Shown one piece after another: positions 16,963 to 26,939 of a DNA stretch of 64,000 nucleotides; the stretch's first letter is position 1; each line of letters opens with the position of its first letter. The DNA lies in contig NZ_CP071405.1 in assembly GCF_022647325.1 (NCBI RefSeq), positions 744,001 to 808,000 of the forward strand, in the 5' to 3' direction. Below the pieces are notes generated by a model. That model saw only the letters and a list, made by a program, of their open reading frames with translations, was not told the DNA's origin and searched no databases. Origin of the DNA: Pantoea deleyi (GTDB taxonomy: Bacteria; Pseudomonadota; Gammaproteobacteria; Enterobacterales; Enterobacteriaceae). The position numbers and the translations under genes are program-made.

Positions 16963-17382
16963 TCAGTAATGGTTTTCGAACCAGTCCTGCAAAATAATGG
17001 CGGCAGACTGTGAATCGACCGACCCTTTGTTGAGCGCACGATAGCCGCCGCGCTCGAACAGCCCGGCCCGCGCTTCTACCGTGCTGAGGCGTTCATCCTG
17101 CAGCTCAACCCGGATGCCAAAGCGGCCATGCAGGCGATTAGCGAACTTACGGGCGCGTGCGGTCAGCGGCTGCTCGGTACCATCCATATTCAGCGGCAGT
17201 CCTACCACCACGAAATCGGGCTGCCACTCTTTCAGCAGTTTTTCGATTACCAGCCAGTCCGGTGTGCCATCCTGCGCTTTCAGCGCCGCCAGCGGGCGGG
17301 CGCTGCCGGTGAGTTGCTGACCCACGGCGACACCAATACTTTTGGTGCCGAAGTCGAAACCTAACAGAGTCTGTGTTGACAT
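16963..17382 (-). CDS. ruvX: Putative pre-16S rRNA nuclease / Holliday junction resolvase-like protein RuvX (YqgF)
   Basis: An RNase H-fold nuclease implicated in 5' maturation of 16S rRNA; the resolvase role implied by the name is unproven in enterics. The 139 residues begin [17 protein letters not shown], with the first acidic active-site residue (Asp9). [15 protein letters not shown] and [10 protein letters not shown] follow, then an acidic site near the end ([16 protein letters not shown]). The ATG overlaps the yqgE stop by one base (TGATG), implying translational coupling. Confidence 0.95.
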   Translation of the reverse strand: MSTQTLLGFDFGTKSIGVAVGQQLTGSARPLAALKAQDGTPDWLVIEKLLKEWQPDFVVVGLPLNMDGTEQPLTARARKFANRLHGRFGIRVELQDERLSTVEARAGLFERGGYRALNKGSVDSQSAAIILQDWFENHY

Positions 17383-17945
17383 CAGGCGTGTCCGGCGTCG
17401 CTGGCCATGTTGTGAATATCGACGCCGATACTGCGCGCCGCTTCGCGCCAGCGCTCTGACACCGGCGTCTGGAACAGGATGTTGCTGTTAGCGGGTGTGG
17501 TCAGCCAGGCGTTTTCCATCAGCTCATTCTCCAGCTGGTCTTTCTCCCAGGCGCAGTAACCCAGCGCCACCAGCACGTTGGCTGGCTGAGAGGGGGTGCC
17601 GATCGACTCCAGCACGTCACGGGACGTGGTGATGATCGTGTTATCGGAGACACGAATGCTGGAGGTAAAAGTGCGTTGCGCTGAGTGCAGAATAAAGCCG
17701 CGATCTTCCGCCAGCGGACCGCCGGTAAAGACCGGTTTGTCCAGCCGGATCGCCGGATCGCGATCGTCAGCGGAGATTTTCAGCTTCTTCAGAATGCCTT
17801 CAACCGTCAGGTTTTCCATGGGTTTATTGATGATCAGTCCCATTGCCCCCTCTTCATTGTGTTCGCAGAGATAGACCACGGAACGTTTGAAGAAAGGATC
17901 CTGCAATGAAGGCATGGCAATCAAAAAGTGATGTTGTAAATTCAT
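17382..17945 (-). CDS. yqgE: YqgE/AlgH family protein
   Basis: A cytoplasmic protein of 187 residues from the widespread YqgE/AlgH family, function unknown. The start at 17945 gives [19 protein letters not shown], aligning with the family N terminus; a reading from 17978 adds eleven unsupported residues. Conserved stretches are [41 protein letters not shown] and NAWLTTPA. It is coupled to ruvX by stop-start overlap. With gshB 87 bp upstream, the gshB-yqgE-ruvX order is the same as in E. coli. Confidence 0.95.
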   Translation of the reverse strand: MNLQHHFLIAMPSLQDPFFKRSVVYLCEHNEEGAMGLIINKPMENLTVEGILKKLKISADDRDPAIRLDKPVFTGGPLAEDRGFILHSAQRTFTSSIRVSDNTIITTSRDVLESIGTPSQPANVLVALGYCAWEKDQLENELMENAWLTTPANSNILFQTPVSERWREAARSIGVDIHNMASDAGHA

Positions 17946-18032
17946 TCTCACACGATGTACCAAAAAAATAACCGGCACGCGACGGCCGCACCGGTATTGG
18001 GTTGATCACGGAGCCTCGCCCCGGCGTCTTGC

Positions 18033-18977
18033 TCAGCCCAGGCGTTTCTCAATGGCATCCATCAACATGCCGGTGATGGAGATAGGGAACGCAGCCTCAA
18101 TTTCACGCACGCAGGTCGGGCTGGTCACGTTAACTTCAGTTAGTTTATCACCGATGATGTCCAGACCGACAAAAATCAGCCCTTTTGCTTTCAGCGTCGG
18201 GCCGACACGGCGTGCAATTTCCCAGTCGCTTTCGCTGAGCGGGCGCGCTTCACCGCGTCCACCGGCGGCCAGGTTGCCACGGGTTTCGCCGCCCTGCGGG
18301 ATACGCGCCAGGCAGTAAGGCACCGGCTCGCCATCCACGACCAGCACACGTTTGTCACCCTCTTTGATCGCCGGAATGTAGTTCTGCGCCATGCAGAAGC
18401 GGCTGCCATGTTCGGTCAGGGTTTCGGTGATAACGCCAAAGTTCGGATCATCTTTCTTCACGCGGAATATAGAGGCGCCGCCCATGCCATCCAGCGGCTT
18501 CATGATGATGTCACCATGTTCCTGCCAGAAGTCGCGCAGCTGCGCCTTGCTGCGGGTGACCAGCGTGTCAGGCGTGAACTCGGCAAACCAGGCGGTGTAG
18601 AGCTTTTCGTTGCAGTCACGCAGGCTCTGCGGTTTGTTGACGATCAGCGTACCCAGCTCTTCCGCGCGCTCCAGAATATAGGTCGCGTAGATGAACTCGG
18701 TGTCGAAAGGGGGATCTTTACGCATCAGCACAACGTTCAGATCGGCCAGCGGGATCACCTGCTCACTGCCGAACTGATACCAGCTGTCAGGGTTCTGCTC
18801 GACGCTCAGCAGGCGGGTACGGGCAGAGGCCACGCCACCGCGCAGGGAGAGATCCTGCATCTCCATGTAGTGAATTTCGTAACCACGGCGCTGGGCTTCC
18901 AGCAGCATGGCGAAGCTGGTGTCTTTTTTAATATTGATGGACGAAATTGGGTCCATCACGATGCCAAGTTTAATCAT
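18033..18977 (-). CDS. gshB: Glutathione synthetase
   Basis: ATP-dependent ligation of glycine to gamma-glutamylcysteine, the second step of glutathione synthesis, in the cytosol. The 314 residues are an ATP-grasp enzyme: N-terminal domain starting IKLGIVMDPI, RKDPPFDTEFIYATY, nucleotide-binding GDIIMKPLDGMGGASIFRV, the Gly-rich loop GGETRGNLAAGGRGEARPLS, and the metal-binding TEVNVTSPTC near the end. The ribosome binding site GAGGAG lies eight bases before the ATG. A strong hairpin (18993-19012) lies just upstream. Confidence 0.97.
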   Translation of the reverse strand: MIKLGIVMDPISSINIKKDTSFAMLLEAQRRGYEIHYMEMQDLSLRGGVASARTRLLSVEQNPDSWYQFGSEQVIPLADLNVVLMRKDPPFDTEFIYATYILERAEELGTLIVNKPQSLRDCNEKLYTAWFAEFTPDTLVTRSKAQLRDFWQEHGDIIMKPLDGMGGASIFRVKKDDPNFGVITETLTEHGSRFCMAQNYIPAIKEGDKRVLVVDGEPVPYCLARIPQGGETRGNLAAGGRGEARPLSESDWEIARRVGPTLKAKGLIFVGLDIIGDKLTEVNVTSPTCVREIEAAFPISITGMLMDAIEKRLG

Positions 18978-18992
18978 TATTATCTCCTCGGT

Positions 18993-19012
18993 GAGGCGGC
19001 GTCTGCCGCCTC
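18993..19012. terminator. Hairpin in the rsmE-gshB gap
   Basis: GAGGCGGC (18993-19000) pairs with GCCGCCTC (19005-19012) around GTCT. It follows the rsmE stop by about 70 bp and precedes the gshB ribosome binding site. There is no T-run, so it could be a weak terminator or an mRNA structure in the gshB leader. Confidence 0.35.
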
Positions 19013-19083
19013 GTCTGGTTCGGTCTGCAGTGGGCCGATCAATCAGGACATCATGCCTGCGCTCTCACCGCTGAAAGTATCGC

Positions 19084-19815
19084 TTAACCCAGGTCGCCAA
19101 ACCTCACCTGAAGTGCCGTAATGGCCGTCAGCGCGGTGGTTTCGGTTCGCAGTACCCGTGGGCCAAGCAGAATGTCAGTAAAACCGTGCCCGGCTGTCAT
19201 CGCAATCTCATCCGCAGACAGCCCGCCTTCAGGGCCAATCAGCAGCCGCACCCGCTCAACAGGCTGCGGCAGCGTGTTGATGCTGTGGCTGGCGCGGGGA
19301 TGCAGGTTCAGCTTCAGACCGCTGTCCGCCTCCGCACACCAGGCCTCCAGCGTCATCGCGTCACGAATCTGCGGCACACGGTTGCGGCCACACTGCTCGC
19401 AGGCGGCAATCGCAATTTTCTGCCACTGCTGGATCTTCTTTGCCAGACGCTCAGCATCAAGCTTTACGCCACAGCGCTCGGAAAACAAGGGTGTAATGAC
19501 ATTCACGCCCAGTTCGATCGATTTCTGGATAGTGAATTCCATTTTTTCACCGCGCGACATCACCTGGCCTAAATGCAGGTGCAGGGGCGACTCGCGATCG
19601 TCCGGCTGGCTCTCTGTGACCGATACTTTTACACGCTTTTTATCAACATGCGTGATCTCTGCTGCAAAAGTCAGATTAGTGCCATCAAAGAGTTCCAGAT
19701 GCTGACCGGTCGTCATCCGCAGCACCCGGCCGACATGGTTGGATGCATCTTCATCCAGGGTAATTTCACTGCCGATGCTGAGGGGATCGGGGTGATAGAT
19801 GCGAGGTATGCGCAT
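19084..19815 (-). CDS. rsmE: 16S rRNA (uracil1498-N3)-methyltransferase RsmE
   Basis: SAM-dependent methylation of U1498 in the decoding region of 16S rRNA. The 243 residues from the ATG at 19815 begin MRIPRIYH like the E. coli protein; a reading from 19854 adds 13 unconserved residues. An N-terminal PUA-like domain is followed by the SPOUT trefoil-knot domain with [44 protein letters not shown], and [16 protein letters not shown]. It precedes gshB on the same strand, as in E. coli. Confidence 0.96.
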   Translation of the reverse strand: MRIPRIYHPDPLSIGSEITLDEDASNHVGRVLRMTTGQHLELFDGTNLTFAAEITHVDKKRVKVSVTESQPDDRESPLHLHLGQVMSRGEKMEFTIQKSIELGVNVITPLFSERCGVKLDAERLAKKIQQWQKIAIAACEQCGRNRVPQIRDAMTLEAWCAEADSGLKLNLHPRASHSINTLPQPVERVRLLIGPEGGLSADEIAMTAGHGFTDILLGPRVLRTETTALTAITALQVRFGDLG

Positions 19816-19831
19816 AGGGTTCCTGAAACCG

Positions 19832-19852
19832 GACGCCGCACGGGGCGGCGTC
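19832..19852. terminator. Hairpin in the endA-rsmE gap
   Basis: GACGCCGC (19832-19839) pairs with GCGGCGTC (19845-19852) around a 5-base loop, just downstream of endA and upstream of rsmE on the minus strand. A T-run is lacking on the minus strand, so termination is uncertain. Confidence 0.35.
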
Positions 19853-19884
19853 ATGGGAAAAAAAGCTAGTGTAGGGCAGGGATT

Positions 19885-20589
19885 TTAGCGCTGGCAAGCC
19901 TGCTGCACATAAGGATTGTGATTGCCCTGCACTCTGGCGATGCGCTGGTCGCGTTCACACTCCCATTTTGTGACCGGATAGAGCTTATCCCAGGCCGTAA
20001 ACAGCTGCGTCTGCTGGCGCGAAATACGCAGGTGATACTGATCGCGCATGTAGAAGTAGGTGCGGGCAATCGCGCCGCGCGCCCGCGCAGGCGGCTCAGC
20101 CTGTTTGAGTTTGAAGTCGATCTTCATTTCGCACTGGCCATACTGCTTTTCGCTGCCGTTCCACTGGCTGTAGGCGAAGTTGCCCCGGTCGCCGTTCACT
20201 TCACCCACCGCAGGCTGCAGGTTATGCAGGTCGGTTTCGATACGACGATAGTCCGGATCTTTGCTGCAGTTTTTGCGGCCGCCCGCCTGCCAGCACTGGC
20301 GCTGATGACCAAACTCCCAGGCCGGCATCACATGTTCCCACTCAATGCGCGCGGCGCGGTTGGCGTTTTTGCGCACCTGATAGCCGCAGCTGTTGAGGTC
20401 GGGAACGCCTTTTTTCCCCTGCCACGTTATTTTACAGCCACAGTAGAACGAGCCAGGCGCATCGGCGTTGATCGCCGCCGCATAGGTTTTAGCCTGCTGG
20501 AAGGTGTTCTGGTGATAGTTAGTCAGGTCGAGGGCGCCAGCGGCGGGCGCAAACAGCAGCGCAAGCGCCAGAGTGAGTGTGCGAGACAT
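19885..20589 (-). CDS. endA: Periplasmic DNA-specific endonuclease I
   Basis: A periplasmic nuclease making double-strand cuts in DNA. The 234 residues start with a Sec signal peptide (to about residue 19, AGA-LDL). The mature enzyme contains the beta-beta-alpha-metal core [12 protein letters not shown] with the catalytic His, followed by [23 protein letters not shown]. Multiple cysteines suit oxidising periplasmic folding. It lies between sprT and rsmE, all on the minus strand, as in E. coli. Confidence 0.96.
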   Translation of the reverse strand: MSRTLTLALALLFAPAAGALDLTNYHQNTFQQAKTYAAAINADAPGSFYCGCKITWQGKKGVPDLNSCGYQVRKNANRAARIEWEHVMPAWEFGHQRQCWQAGGRKNCSKDPDYRRIETDLHNLQPAVGEVNGDRGNFAYSQWNGSEKQYGQCEMKIDFKLKQAEPPARARGAIARTYFYMRDQYHLRISRQQTQLFTAWDKLYPVTKWECERDQRIARVQGNHNPYVQQACQR

Positions 20590-20665
20590 ATTCCGGATTT
20601 CTACTTAGTACGAAAAAGGGCGGCAGGTTAACAGAATGTAGAATAGGGCGGAATGGGGAGTGTGC

Positions 20666-21178
20666 TCAGGTCGCGATAAACTCGCCCGCGATCAGCAGGC
20701 TGCCGCAGTGTACGCAGCGGTATTCGCTCTCTTTGCGCAGCACGCGATTATGACGGCGCACGGTCAGCTGATGCTGCTGACACTGACAGCGGTAGGCAAA
20801 GGTGTTGCTGCGCACAGAGGCGATCTCAAACTGATGGGTACGCCGTGCCGGTACGCCCAGCACCTGCTCCATCATCCATTTCCACTCTTTGCCGTGCGGG
20901 GCAACGCGACCGAACTGCTTCCAGACCAGCAGATGCGCCAGCTCATGCGGCACCACCTCATCGATGAAGGCCTGCTGGTTTTCCAGCAGCAGCACCGGAT
21001 TGAGGCGGATCTCCCAGGCGTTGAGCCAGGCGGTGCCTGCCGCGGTGCCGCGCTGCTGGTAAAGCAGTTTCGGTTCGGGCCAGGCGCTCTCCAGCACCTG
21101 ATTGGCGCGTTCAAGCGACTGGCGCAGCGAGCGCATCACGGCCTGCTGCAGAGCGATGGGAAGTCGGGGCGTTTTCAT
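20666..21178 (-). CDS. sprT: SprT family zinc metalloprotease-like protein
   Basis: A predicted zinc-dependent metallopeptidase related to eukaryotic Spartan; the substrate in bacteria is unknown. The 170 residues from the ATG at 21178 begin [15 protein letters not shown] as in E. coli. The catalytic zinc motif HExxH is [13 protein letters not shown], with the third ligand region PHGKEWK. A C-terminal zinc ribbon is seen as [14 protein letters not shown] and CVHCG. It precedes endA on the minus strand. Its upstream region is where the LPS cassette starts on the other strand. Confidence 0.94.
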   Translation of the reverse strand: MKTPRLPIALQQAVMRSLRQSLERANQVLESAWPEPKLLYQQRGTAAGTAWLNAWEIRLNPVLLLENQQAFIDEVVPHELAHLLVWKQFGRVAPHGKEWKWMMEQVLGVPARRTHQFEIASVRSNTFAYRCQCQQHQLTVRRHNRVLRKESEYRCVHCGSLLIAGEFIAT

Positions 21179-21428
21179 GGCGCCCAGAATAGTCGCCGCC
21201 GCGTCGGAACTCAACGTTGTCCGCGAAAAACGGCCGCACAGTAGCTATACTTTGCCGCCAGTTTCCCGCCAGATTATCTGCAACCACGATCCTGCCCTGA
21301 GAGGCCGGGCGACGGCCTGAAACTGATGGATTAAATAGGGTTATGGCCTCTTATAGAATATCCTGTCGTTAAGGTTCACTGCAGAGTGGATGGATAAGAG
21401 GCGGATGGCAGAGTGTACGGACAACGCA

Positions 21429-22535
21429 ATGAAAAATAAGAACATCAGGAAACAGCGGATAGTGCTGGTGACCGATTTGATGGCTGGCCGGGGCGGCATG
21501 GAAAATGTGACCTGTCAGCTGATTACCGCTCTGAATGCCGAAGCCGGAACGGAAGCGGGGCTGTTTATTATCAACAGCGGCGAAGAGAGCCACTCCCGCG
21601 CCTGGACCGCCAACGCCGTTTTAGCCGAGAGCGTCTGCACGCTGCGGAATAAAAAGATAAAGAATCTGATTCATACGCTGAGAATGGCCGCCTTTTTCCG
21701 TCGCTATCGGCCCGACCATGTGCTGACCCTCAATACGATCCCTACGTTAATGGCCCGCCGGGCAATCGCGCTCTCCGGCCGTAAGATCGTTCTGTCGAGC
21801 TGGATGCATCTGCCCCCGCGGGATCGCTACCGTCCGCACTATCTGCGACGGGCCGACCACCATTTTGCGATCAGTCATCAGATCAAACAGCAGCTGGTGG
21901 AGCTGGGTGTCCCGGCTGCCGATGTCGACGTCATCCACAACCCCGTCAGGCGCAGCGACGTGGTGATTGGCAGGCCGCAGGCGCTGAAGTTTCTCTATAT
22001 TGGCCGTGTTCACTATCAGCGCCAGAAACAGCTGAAAGATCTCTTTGATGCCCTGCATCAGCTCAGCGTGCCCTGGACGCTGGAGATTGTGGGTGATGGT
22101 GAGGATCTGGCGCGTTGTCAGGAATATGTGGCGCAGCTCGGCATTCAGGATCGCATCACCTGGCATGGCTGGCAGGAGAATGCCTGGGCCTATGTCAGCA
22201 GCCATATCAAAGAGGTCTCCTGTCTGATCATGAGCTCTAACTTTGAGGGCTTTCCGCTGATCCTGCTGGAGGCGATGTCGCGCGGCGTCTACTGCGTTTC
22301 ATCCGACTGCGTCAGCGGGCCAGCGGAAATTATTCAGAACGGTCTGAATGGTCAGCTCTACCCCACGAATGACAGCATGGCGCTGGCCGCGATTCTCAAC
22401 GCCATGAACGACGATTTTCACTTCCCTGAGCATCAGGTTATCAAAGCGAGCATTACCGGTTTTTATGAGGAAAATTATATGAAGCACCTGCTGAGTGTGT
22501 TTAGCCGCCTGACTGAGGTTAAACATGACGATTAA
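21429..22535 (+). CDS. waaB: LPS core glycosyltransferase, WaaB (RfaB)-like, GT4 family
   Basis: A cytoplasmic-face glycosyltransferase that probably adds a hexose to the lipopolysaccharide core. It resembles the E. coli/Salmonella 1,6-galactosyltransferase RfaB along its length (from memory). Shared features are the N-terminal GRGGME loop, HFAISHQIKQQL, FLYIGRVHYQRQKQLKDLFDAL, GDGEDLARCQEY, WHGWQ, SSNFEGFPLILLEAMSRGVYCVSSDCVSGP (E-x7-E type donor site), and a late GLNGQLY. The start is uncertain: in-frame ATGs at 21390, 21405 and 21429 all lack an ideal ribosome binding site; I chose 21429 as nearest to the conserved domain. The 3' end overlaps waaL by 11 bases. The sugar and linkage here are not known. 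Confidence 0.82.
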   Translation: MKNKNIRKQRIVLVTDLMAGRGGMENVTCQLITALNAEAGTEAGLFIINSGEESHSRAWTANAVLAESVCTLRNKKIKNLIHTLRMAAFFRRYRPDHVLTLNTIPTLMARRAIALSGRKIVLSSWMHLPPRDRYRPHYLRRADHHFAISHQIKQQLVELGVPAADVDVIHNPVRRSDVVIGRPQALKFLYIGRVHYQRQKQLKDLFDALHQLSVPWTLEIVGDGEDLARCQEYVAQLGIQDRITWHGWQENAWAYVSSHIKEVSCLIMSSNFEGFPLILLEAMSRGVYCVSSDCVSGPAEIIQNGLNGQLYPTNDSMALAAILNAMNDDFHFPEHQVIKASITGFYEENYMKHLLSVFSRLTEVKHDD

Positions 22536-23796
22536 AACCGGCCGCAACGGATTGACGTTGCTGGTGAATTTCTCGGTTATTGCGCTCTGCCTGGCGCTGT
22601 CGCTGAATATGTTTGTTACGGGCCTGCCACAAAAGATTTTCTATCTGGTCTCCTATCTCTCCGTCGCCTCCGTGCTGTATGGCGTGGTGCGCAGGCGGAT
22701 GGACTTCAAAGAGAACCGTTTTTATCTGATCCTGTTTGCGGTGCTGATCCTCTTCGCGCTGATTCGTCTGTTCTGGGCGATTCACGTCAGGGGCATCGAA
22801 ACCGCGCCATCGACCGACGCCATTACCAATATCGGTAACTATCTGCTGGGCGCGAAGCGTCTGCTGCTGGGCGCCTTTGTCCTGCTCAGTCTGGCGATTT
22901 ACGGACAGCGGGTCTCGCTTACCACGCTGCGCATCGGCAGGCTGCTGATGCTGGCGGGGCTACTGATCACGCTGGGCTTCGGGATCCACGAGCATCTCTA
23001 CACGGAGAATGTCCGCATCAAGCTCACCACCGAAGCGGCCTCCATGTCCTCCTACATGATTCTGTTTATCTACTGCGCCTGGCTCTGGCTGAGTCGCTTT
23101 GAGACGCACGGCTACTGGAAAGTGGCCGATGTCGCGGCGCTGGCCGTGACCCTGGCGCTGCTCTATCTGTGCGGCACCCGCGTTACCCTGCTTGCGCTGG
23201 TCGCGGTCGGGCTGCTGTTCCTGTTACAGACCTACAGGCTGGCGCTGTTCGCCAGCTGGCGGACAGGCTCGCTGCTGGTGGGACTGCTGGCGGTGCTGGT
23301 GCTGATGACCGGTAATCGCTGGGTGGAAGGCGTTCAGGATATTGAGAACTACGGTTCGAACAGTTCGACCTCGCTGGGCGCGCGCGTGGCCATCTGGGGT
23401 GGGGCGATGGACTTTATCGAACATCACCAGGGTTTTGCGACGCCGGATGCGCGCACGACCGAGGCGCGGAAGTTCATCATGGCGCACTATCCTCTCAATA
23501 TCGAAGGCTACACCAACGTCAAATACAACATGCACAATGAGTTTCTGGAGGTCACGACGCTGCAGGGCTGGCTGGGAACGCTGTCGCTGGCGCTACTCTA
23601 TCTGACCGTGCTGGCGGGCTGGCTGAAGCGGTGCGATCTGCGCGGCGTGGCGCTGCCGATCGCAGGGCTGTTTATCTGCGGGCTGACGGACTCGGTGCTG
23701 CCCTATAATCAGACCGCCACCATTTTCATTATGGCGCTGGCGCTCTGCTGTCTGCCGCGCACCTTGCCGGCGGCGCGGATGACATCCTCATCCTGA
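22525..23796 (+). CDS. waaL: O-antigen ligase WaaL (RfaL) family protein
   Basis: A periplasm-facing inner-membrane ligase that transfers undecaprenyl-linked O-antigen to the lipid A-core. The 423 residues contain about 10-12 hydrophobic helices and one large periplasmic loop between the later helices (about 270-345). That loop carries SLGARVAIWGGAMDFI and MHNEFLEVTTLQGWLG, the equivalent of the H-x-H-N-E ligase motif in E. coli RfaL. A conserved Arg lies before the loop (CGTRVTLLALV). Translation is probably coupled to the overlapping waaB-like gene. Neither gene lies near the usual waa cluster, so the cassette is displaced. Confidence 0.88.
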   Translation: MTIKTGRNGLTLLVNFSVIALCLALSLNMFVTGLPQKIFYLVSYLSVASVLYGVVRRRMDFKENRFYLILFAVLILFALIRLFWAIHVRGIETAPSTDAITNIGNYLLGAKRLLLGAFVLLSLAIYGQRVSLTTLRIGRLLMLAGLLITLGFGIHEHLYTENVRIKLTTEAASMSSYMILFIYCAWLWLSRFETHGYWKVADVAALAVTLALLYLCGTRVTLLALVAVGLLFLLQTYRLALFASWRTGSLLVGLLAVLVLMTGNRWVEGVQDIENYGSNSSTSLGARVAIWGGAMDFIEHHQGFATPDARTTEARKFIMAHYPLNIEGYTNVKYNMHNEFLEVTTLQGWLGTLSLALLYLTVLAGWLKRCDLRGVALPIAGLFICGLTDSVLPYNQTATIFIMALALCCLPRTLPAARMTSSS

Positions 23797-23810
23797 CACG
23801 CTGAAGCAAT

Positions 23811-23850
23811 AAAAAGGGCGGGGTTTCCAGAGAAACCCCGCCCTTTTTTT
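23811..23850. terminator. Bidirectional rho-independent terminator between waaL and galP
   Basis: A long stem runs from the A-run at 23811 through GGGCGGGGTTTC, loop CAGA, then GAAACCCCGCCC, ending in seven Ts (23844-23850). The A-run on one side and T-run on the other allow termination of both convergent genes. Confidence 0.93.
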
Positions 23851-23861
23851 CGTGCGTTATC

Positions 23862-25259
23862 TTAGTCGCGTGAACCGATATCGCGCAGTTTTTTACCGGC
23901 CATCAGATTGCGTTCGATGTGCTCCAGCGAGACGTTTTTGGTCTCCGGAATCAGCATTACCGTCAGCAGAATGAAGAACAGGTTAAGCGCCGCGTAGACC
24001 CAGAAGGTGTTGGCATTGCCCAGCGTGTTCAGCATCGTCAGGAAGGTCGCACCCACGATCATGTTCGCGATCCAGTTGGTGGTGGTGGAGACGGTAATAC
24101 CGAAATCGCGGCCTTTCAGCGGCTGAATCTCGGAACAGAGTACCCAGATCAGCGGTCCGGCTGACATCGCAAAGCCTACGATGAACATCAGCAGCATACC
24201 GATAGCGAAGTACTGCGCGCCCGGCGTGTGAATGCCGAAGTGCAGCATGGTACCCAGCACGCCCATACCGGCCGCCATCACCATAAAGCCCAGAATCAGG
24301 GTCGGTTTACGGCCCCAGCGATCCACCAGACCGATGGCAATAAAGGTCGCCAGTACGTTAATCAGACCCACAATCACCGTGCCCCACATCTGCTGGGTGG
24401 TGTTGGCGAAGCCTGCGATTTCAAAGATTTTCGGCGCGTAGTACATGATGACGTTCATGCCGGTAAACTGCTGCATCACCTGCAACAGGATGCCGAGGTA
24501 GACCGCGCGGCGGAAGTGGCTGCTGCTGGTGAACAGACCCCAGCCAGACTGCTTAACTTTCAGGCTTTCACGAATCTCTTCCAGCTCACGTTTCGCCTGC
24601 TCGCTGGTATCACGCAGACGATCCAGTACGCGTTGCGCATCGCGGAAGTTGCCTCGCGCCGCCAGCCAGCGTGGGCTGTTTGGCAGGAAGAAAACCCCAA
24701 TCAGCAGCAGCAGTGCCGGAATCGTAATGATGCCCAGCATCCAGCGCCAGTTGCCGGTGAAGCTGAACGCGGTATCGGTCAGGTAGGCACCCAGGATACC
24801 GATAGTAATCATCAGCTGATACAGCGAAATCATACTGCCGCGAATTTTTTCCGGTGCAATTTCAGAAAGATAGAGCGGGGCAGTATACGAGGCGATACCG
24901 ACAGCCAGGCCCAGCAGAACGCGGGCGCTGATCAGCATTTCCGGGTTCGGCGACATCGCCGACCAGAGTGAACCAATAACGAACAGGATCGCCCCGGTCA
25001 TCAGGCTTTTTTTACGGCCCAGACGGGAGGACATCCAGCCGCTGCCGATCGCGCCGACGGCGGCACCAAACATCATGGAACTGACGATCCACTCCTGCTG
25101 ATGCGCGGTAACGTTGAAATCCTTTGCGATAAACGGCAGGGCACCGGCGATAACGCCGATATCCAGACCGAACAGCAGACCCGCAAGGGCCGCCAGAAAG
25201 CAGACAAATAAGGTCATCGCCTTATTTGAAGTTCTGCTTTTGTGTGTATTGCCGGGCAT
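23862..25259 (-). CDS. galP: Galactose/proton symporter GalP
   Basis: An inner-membrane sugar-proton symporter of the major facilitator superfamily (sugar porter branch) importing galactose and also glucose. The 465 residues hold 12 predicted helices with the family signatures [43 protein letters not shown] and [14 protein letters not shown] lies five bases before the ATG. The upstream region holds a CRP-like site, a consensus Gal operator and a second weaker Gal-like site. Placement next to metK is as in E. coli; the LPS pair on its other side is not. Confidence 0.96.
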   Translation of the reverse strand: MPGNTHKSRTSNKAMTLFVCFLAALAGLLFGLDIGVIAGALPFIAKDFNVTAHQQEWIVSSMMFGAAVGAIGSGWMSSRLGRKKSLMTGAILFVIGSLWSAMSPNPEMLISARVLLGLAVGIASYTAPLYLSEIAPEKIRGSMISLYQLMITIGILGAYLTDTAFSFTGNWRWMLGIITIPALLLLIGVFFLPNSPRWLAARGNFRDAQRVLDRLRDTSEQAKRELEEIRESLKVKQSGWGLFTSSSHFRRAVYLGILLQVMQQFTGMNVIMYYAPKIFEIAGFANTTQQMWGTVIVGLINVLATFIAIGLVDRWGRKPTLILGFMVMAAGMGVLGTMLHFGIHTPGAQYFAIGMLLMFIVGFAMSAGPLIWVLCSEIQPLKGRDFGITVSTTTNWIANMIVGATFLTMLNTLGNANTFWVYAALNLFFILLTVMLIPETKNVSLEHIERNLMAGKKLRDIGSRD

Positions 25260-25322
25260 TTTAGCCTCCAGGTTTATCCATCATTGTTTTTATCGATGTT
25301 AAAAAACCTTTTGCGAGAAAAA

Positions 25323-25338
25323 AGTGAAACCGATCACA
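25323..25338. promoter_or_regulatory. CRP-cAMP binding site upstream of galP
   Basis: AGTGA-N6-TCACA, nine of ten match to the TGTGA-N6-TCACA consensus, 64 bp or more before the galP start and four bases from the Gal operator. CRP activation of galP is known in E. coli; here it is inferred from the sequence and position. Confidence 0.75.
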
Positions 25339-25341
25339 TCA

Positions 25342-25357
25342 GTGTAATCGCTTACAC
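25342..25357. promoter_or_regulatory. GalR/GalS operator of galP
   Basis: GTGTAATCGCTTACAC fits the Gal box consensus GTGnAAnCGnTTnCAC at every defined position. It lies 83-98 bp before the galP ATG, adjoining the CRP site. GalR and GalS repress galP in E. coli and release it when galactose is present. Confidence 0.88.
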
Positions 25358-25740
25358 ATGCTGAAACCCTGAAATTCAGCCTATTTCTCTCGTAAAGATT
25401 CATTAATCAGTGAGGTATAGCACTCATTAAGTTTCTGACAATGCTCTGTTTACCGGCTATCAGACGACGCTGAAAATAACGCATTTTCAGAAGAATAACT
25501 ACGTGCGTTAAATCTTAAATATCGGAAAAACAAAGCATTTCAATTTGTAATCGTTAACATTTTGTTGTCAGAAAAAGCGAAAGGAAGTGTAGCTGAGAAA
25601 TAAGAAATTGCGCTGACGCGAAAAACGCACGCCTGAGAGGGTGTTTTTTGCAGGGGAGTCAGGCCAGAAATTGCGGCTGCACAGCGTGCGGGAAGGGGGG
25701 AAGCCTGCGCCTGCCGATGGTGATGGGGCTGAAAAAAGAA
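25358..25740. other. AT-rich region between the galP operators and the metK terminator
   Basis: About 380 bp with no convincing gene. It is clearly more AT-rich than its surroundings from 25380 to 25580. TTGTAATCGTTAACAT at 25545-25560 is a degenerate Gal box whose centre is 203 bp from the main operator. It could serve as an auxiliary looping site. The remainder (25580-25740) shows nothing recognisable. Confidence 0.4.
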
Positions 25741-25767
25741 TAAAAAAACCCTGCCCGGGGGCAGGGT
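25741..25767 (-). terminator. Rho-independent terminator of metK
   Basis: On the minus strand ACCCTGCCC, a CCG-type loop and GGGCAGGGT are followed by a run of Ts (the A-run at 25742-25748 on the plus strand). It starts about 20 bp after the metK stop. Confidence 0.92.
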
Positions 25768-25787
25768 CTGGTCAGCAGCCGGTGACC

Positions 25788-26939
25788 TTACAGGCCAGCC
25801 GCTTCACGCAGCAGGGCGGCTTTGTCGGTTTTTTCCCATGGGAAATGTTCGCGACCAAAGTGACCGTAAGCGGCGGTCTCTTTGTAGATCGGGTGCAGCA
25901 GATCCAGCATCTGAATCAGACCGTATGGACGCAGGTCGAAGAACTCGCGCACCAGCAGCGTCAGCTGCTCGGTGGAGACTTTCTCGGTGCCAAAGGTTTC
26001 CACCATGATAGAGGTCGGTTCAGCCACGCCGATCGCGTAGGAGACCTGGATTTCACACCGATCGGCCAGACCGGCCGCTACGATGTTTTTCGCCACGTAA
26101 CGTGCGGCGTAGGCTGCAGAGCGGTCCACTTTGGAGGGATCTTTACCGGAGAACGCACCGCCACCGTGACGCGCCATGCCGCCGTAGGTGTCCACGATGA
26201 TTTTACGGCCGGTCAGGCCGCAGTCGCCCATCGGGCCGCCGATCACAAAGCGACCGGTTGGGTTGATGTGATATTTGGTGCCAGCGCTCAGCCATTCTGC
26301 TGGCAGAACCGGCTTGATGATCTCTTCCATCACCGCTTCCTGCAGATCTTTCTGGCTGATGGATTCGGCGTGCTGGGTCGACAGAACCACGGCATCGATG
26401 CCGACAATTTTGCCGTCGTCATACTGGAAGGTGACCTGGCTCTTGGCATCCGGACGCAGCCACGGCAGCGTACCATCTTTACGGACTTCAGCCTGACGCT
26501 GAACCAGACGGTGCGCATAGGTCACCGGCGCAGGCATCAGCACGTCGGTTTCGTTTGTGGCATAGCCGAACATCAGGCCCTGGTCGCCCGCGCCCTGTTC
26601 CAGCGGATCGGTACGGTCAACGCCCTGGTTGATATCCTGAGACTGTTTACCAATCGCGCTTAATACTGCGCAGGAGTTGGCATCAAAGCCCATATCGGAA
26701 TGAACATAGCCGATTTCACGTACAGTTTTACGGGTGATCTCTTCGATATCGACCCATGCGCTGGTCGTGATTTCACCGCCAACCAGCACCATACCGGTCT
26801 TGACGTAGGTTTCGCAGGCCACGCGCGCTTTAGGATCCTGTTCCAGGATCGCATCCAGCACAGCATCGGAGATCTGGTCGGCGATTTTATCGGGATGTCC
26901 TTCTGATACGGACTCGGACGTGAAAAGGTGTTTAGCCAT
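25788..26939 (-). CDS. metK: S-adenosylmethionine synthetase
   Basis: Makes S-adenosylmethionine from ATP and methionine in the cytosol. SAM supplies methyl groups and, after decarboxylation, the propylamine for spermidine, so the enzyme connects with the nearby speA, speB and speC. The 383 residues from the ATG at 26939 begin [21 protein letters not shown]; a reading from 27062 adds 41 unconserved residues. Other motifs are [12 protein letters not shown], the P-loop-like [16 protein letters not shown], and a C-terminal [11 protein letters not shown]. The upstream region holds possible MetJ boxes. Confidence 0.97.
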   Translation of the reverse strand: MAKHLFTSESVSEGHPDKIADQISDAVLDAILEQDPKARVACETYVKTGMVLVGGEITTSAWVDIEEITRKTVREIGYVHSDMGFDANSCAVLSAIGKQSQDINQGVDRTDPLEQGAGDQGLMFGYATNETDVLMPAPVTYAHRLVQRQAEVRKDGTLPWLRPDAKSQVTFQYDDGKIVGIDAVVLSTQHAESISQKDLQEAVMEEIIKPVLPAEWLSAGTKYHINPTGRFVIGGPMGDCGLTGRKIIVDTYGGMARHGGGAFSGKDPSKVDRSAAYAARYVAKNIVAAGLADRCEIQVSYAIGVAEPTSIMVETFGTEKVSTEQLTLLVREFFDLRPYGLIQMLDLLHPIYKETAAYGHFGREHFPWEKTDKAALLREAAGL

